Source: Allopusillimonas lactea
GTDB taxonomy: Bacteria > Pseudomonadota > Gammaproteobacteria > Burkholderiales > Burkholderiaceae_B
NCBI RefSeq assembly: GCF_021653995.1
Contig: NZ_JAJJOZ010000003.1
Span: 248,001 to 312,000, forward strand
Direction of reading: 5' to 3'
Length of the DNA stretch: 64,000 nucleotides
Positions within the stretch are counted from its first letter, which is position 1; every line of letters begins with the position of its first letter. The position numbers and the translations under genes were made by a program. Below the pieces are notes generated by a model. The model was not told the origin of the DNA. It ran no database searches and saw nothing but the letters and a program-made list of their open reading frames with translations. Shown here piece by piece: positions 62,674 to 64,000 of this stretch.

Positions 62674-63807
62674 ATGAACCTCACACACCTTTCGACCACG
62701 TTGGTGCGCCGACGCCATGTCCTGGCTACGCTGGGTGCGGTTGTGCTGTCCCTGAGCGGCACAGTCTGGGCAGCCGGTCCGCAGGCGGGGCAGCGCATGC
62801 CGGTTGTTGCAACATTTTCCATTCTGGGCGATATGGTGCGCGAAGTCGGTGGCGATTATGTCGACGTCACGACAATCGTCGGGCCCAATGGTGATGCGCA
62901 CGCCTTCGAACCTACGCCCAAGGACGTAAAGGCGCTGGCCAATGCCAAAGTGTTGGTCTTCAATGGGCTGGATTTCGAAGGGTGGCTGCCGCGCCTGCTC
63001 AAAGCCTCGGGGTTCCAGGGCATGCAGTTGCTGGCCTCCAAAGATGTAAAGGTGCGTCGCCTGACCGCCGACGATTTCATTGCGTTCGGCGACAACCATG
63101 GTGGTCATGACAATGCGCCGGGCGCAGCGGCGCAAGCTGGCGACAGCCATGCGCACGACAAGGCGCATGCGCACGACAAGGGTCATGAGCATGACAAGGG
63201 CCATGAGCATGACAAAGACGATGAGCACGATAAGGGCCATGGGCACGATCACCACGACCATGCTGTCGGTGATATAGATCCTCACGCGTGGCAAGATCTC
63301 ACCAACGGCATTCAGTACGTGCGCAATATCGCCGATGGGCTGTCGCAGGCCGATCCCGCGCACGCAAGCTATTTCCGCAACCGCGCCACGATCTATATCG
63401 AAAAAATGCAGAAGCTCGACACCGAGATCAAGAGTGTGCTGTCGGATATTCCCGCGTCGCGTCGCACGGTCATCGCCTCGCACGATGCCTTTGGCTACTT
63501 CGGTGATGCCTACGGCATTCGCTTCATTTCGTTAGTGGGTGTTTCGGGTGAGGCCGACCCATCCGCGAGGGATGTTGCCCGTGTCACCGATTTCGCGCGC
63601 AAGCAAGGGGCGGCAGGCATCTTTGTCGAAAACGTTACCAATCCCAAGCTCGTGCGCCAGATCGCCCGTGAAACCGGCGCGGTGGTGGGCGGTACGCTGT
63701 ACTCCGACGCATTGGCACCAGAGGGTCAGCCTGCTGGCACCTATCTGGGTATGTTCAGCTGGAATGCCGGCCGCCTGATCCGGGTGCTTAAGCCCGACCA
63801 TAAATAG
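62674..63807 (+). CDS. znuA: zinc ABC transporter substrate-binding protein with His-rich loop
   Basis: A 377-residue cluster A-I binding protein. Its signal sequence with a twin Arg (VRRRHVLATLGAVVL) could use Tat. VATFSILGDMVREVGGDYVD and the metal ligand His76 in GDAHAFEPTP are present. A loop at about 141-196 is rich in His/Asp (HAHDK, HEHDK repeats), then H204 in DPHAW and later SHDAFGYF and RDVARVTD. It captures zinc in the periplasm and passes it to ZnuBC. Confidence 0.92.
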   Translation: MNLTHLSTTLVRRRHVLATLGAVVLSLSGTVWAAGPQAGQRMPVVATFSILGDMVREVGGDYVDVTTIVGPNGDAHAFEPTPKDVKALANAKVLVFNGLDFEGWLPRLLKASGFQGMQLLASKDVKVRRLTADDFIAFGDNHGGHDNAPGAAAQAGDSHAHDKAHAHDKGHEHDKGHEHDKDDEHDKGHGHDHHDHAVGDIDPHAWQDLTNGIQYVRNIADGLSQADPAHASYFRNRATIYIEKMQKLDTEIKSVLSDIPASRRTVIASHDAFGYFGDAYGIRFISLVGVSGEADPSARDVARVTDFARKQGAAGIFVENVTNPKLVRQIARETGAVVGGTLYSDALAPEGQPAGTYLGMFSWNAGRLIRVLKPDHK

Positions 63808-63900
63808 GCTGGGGCGCGGCGGGAGCCGGCGCCACACGGCCGTGGCGCACTGGCCTGCCATCATGCAGGCTGTGTGAACAGCCTGGGGCGCTTATACGCT

Positions 63901-64000
63901 TCACCGCTTCTTGGCGCGCGGGTGCGCCTGGTCATAGGCCTGGGCCAGGTGCTGGAAATCCAGCCGGGTATAGATTTGCGTGGTCGAAATATTGGCGTGG
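63901..64000 (-). CDS. xerC: tyrosine recombinase XerC, C-terminal end only
   Basis: The minus-strand frame is open from the window edge to TGA at 63901-63903, about 32 codons. It reads HANISTTQIYTRLDFQHLAQ, ending in AHPRAKKR. The tyrosine in Q-I-Y-T-R is the catalytic nucleophile context of Xer recombinases. XerC resolves chromosome dimers at dif. XerC rather than XerD is inferred from the HANISTTQIYT pattern. Confidence 0.85.
   Translation of the reverse strand, partial: HANISTTQIYTRLDFQHLAQAYDQAHPRAKKR

Noticed and set aside
63130..63270. Repeats that looked like a CRISPR or satellite
   Set aside because: They encode the His/Asp-rich loop of ZnuA and keep codon phase.

Overview
The window is a GC-rich chromosomal segment from a betaproteobacterium, most likely a member of the Alcaligenaceae (Bordetella/Achromobacter/Pusillimonas relatives). 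The basis is its gene content: a Bug-type periplasmic receptor, a coaX (baf)-birA pair, waaC-waaA, dat-DUF493-lipB, hslVU, a one-cysteine DksA and a Zur-znu locus. No rRNA, tRNA, CRISPR array, transposase or phage gene was seen. Both ends cut genes: a permease on the left and xerC on the right.

Region 1 (1-6.2 kb) is a catabolic and transport cluster: DASS/MatC-like permease, amidohydrolase, GntR regulator, alpha/beta hydrolase, Bug receptor, LysR regulator and a small membrane protein. Region 2 (6.3-15 kb) is a complete type I secretion locus. TolC, HlyD-type adaptor and ABC exporter form one operon; a second TolC paralogue is divergent from it. Next comes a 474-residue cysteine-free acidic protein with degenerate Gly/Asp repeats, which I infer to be the cargo. 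This is the least familiar system in the window.

Region 3 (15-26.4 kb) is housekeeping: gamma-carbonic anhydrase, EamA transporter, LPS core genes waaC and waaA, galU, coaX-birA, a hydrolase, a penicillin-binding D,D-carboxypeptidase, D-amino acid transaminase, DUF493 and lipB. A 14-bp tandem repeat lies between galU and a tiny membrane-anchored ORF.

Region 4 (26.6-38.6 kb) lies between lipB and lipA, which are usually neighbours in relatives; here lipA is on the opposite strand. It holds an enoyl-CoA hydratase and a probable operon: TRAP receptor, HyuA, HyuB, TRAP DctQ and DctM, XRE-cupin regulator, a gamma-glutamyltransferase without a signal peptide, and a PuuB/DadA-like FAD oxidoreductase. 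Together these suggest import and intracellular breakdown of a gamma-glutamyl, 5-oxoproline or hydantoin-like compound.

Region 5 (40-43.7 kb) is a denitrification module: NirV-like lipoprotein, a Crp/Fnr regulator and a three-domain copper nitrite reductase with fused cytochrome c, ended by a textbook terminator. Region 6 (43.8-55 kb) is a peptide-type ABC importer with an N-formylglutamate amidohydrolase, a C45 autoproteolytic acyltransferase/amidase, an RpiR regulator, a class III aminotransferase and a carboxymuconolactone decarboxylase-like protein.

Region 7 (55-64 kb) holds a PduO-type adenosyltransferase, a CusF-like protein, hslU-hslV, dksA and the zinc locus: a COG0523 GTPase, zur, a palindromic Zur box, a hidden 49-codon membrane ORF, znuC, znuB and znuA. 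xerC begins at the right edge. Functions are assigned from recognised motifs and family resemblance only; no database search was possible.
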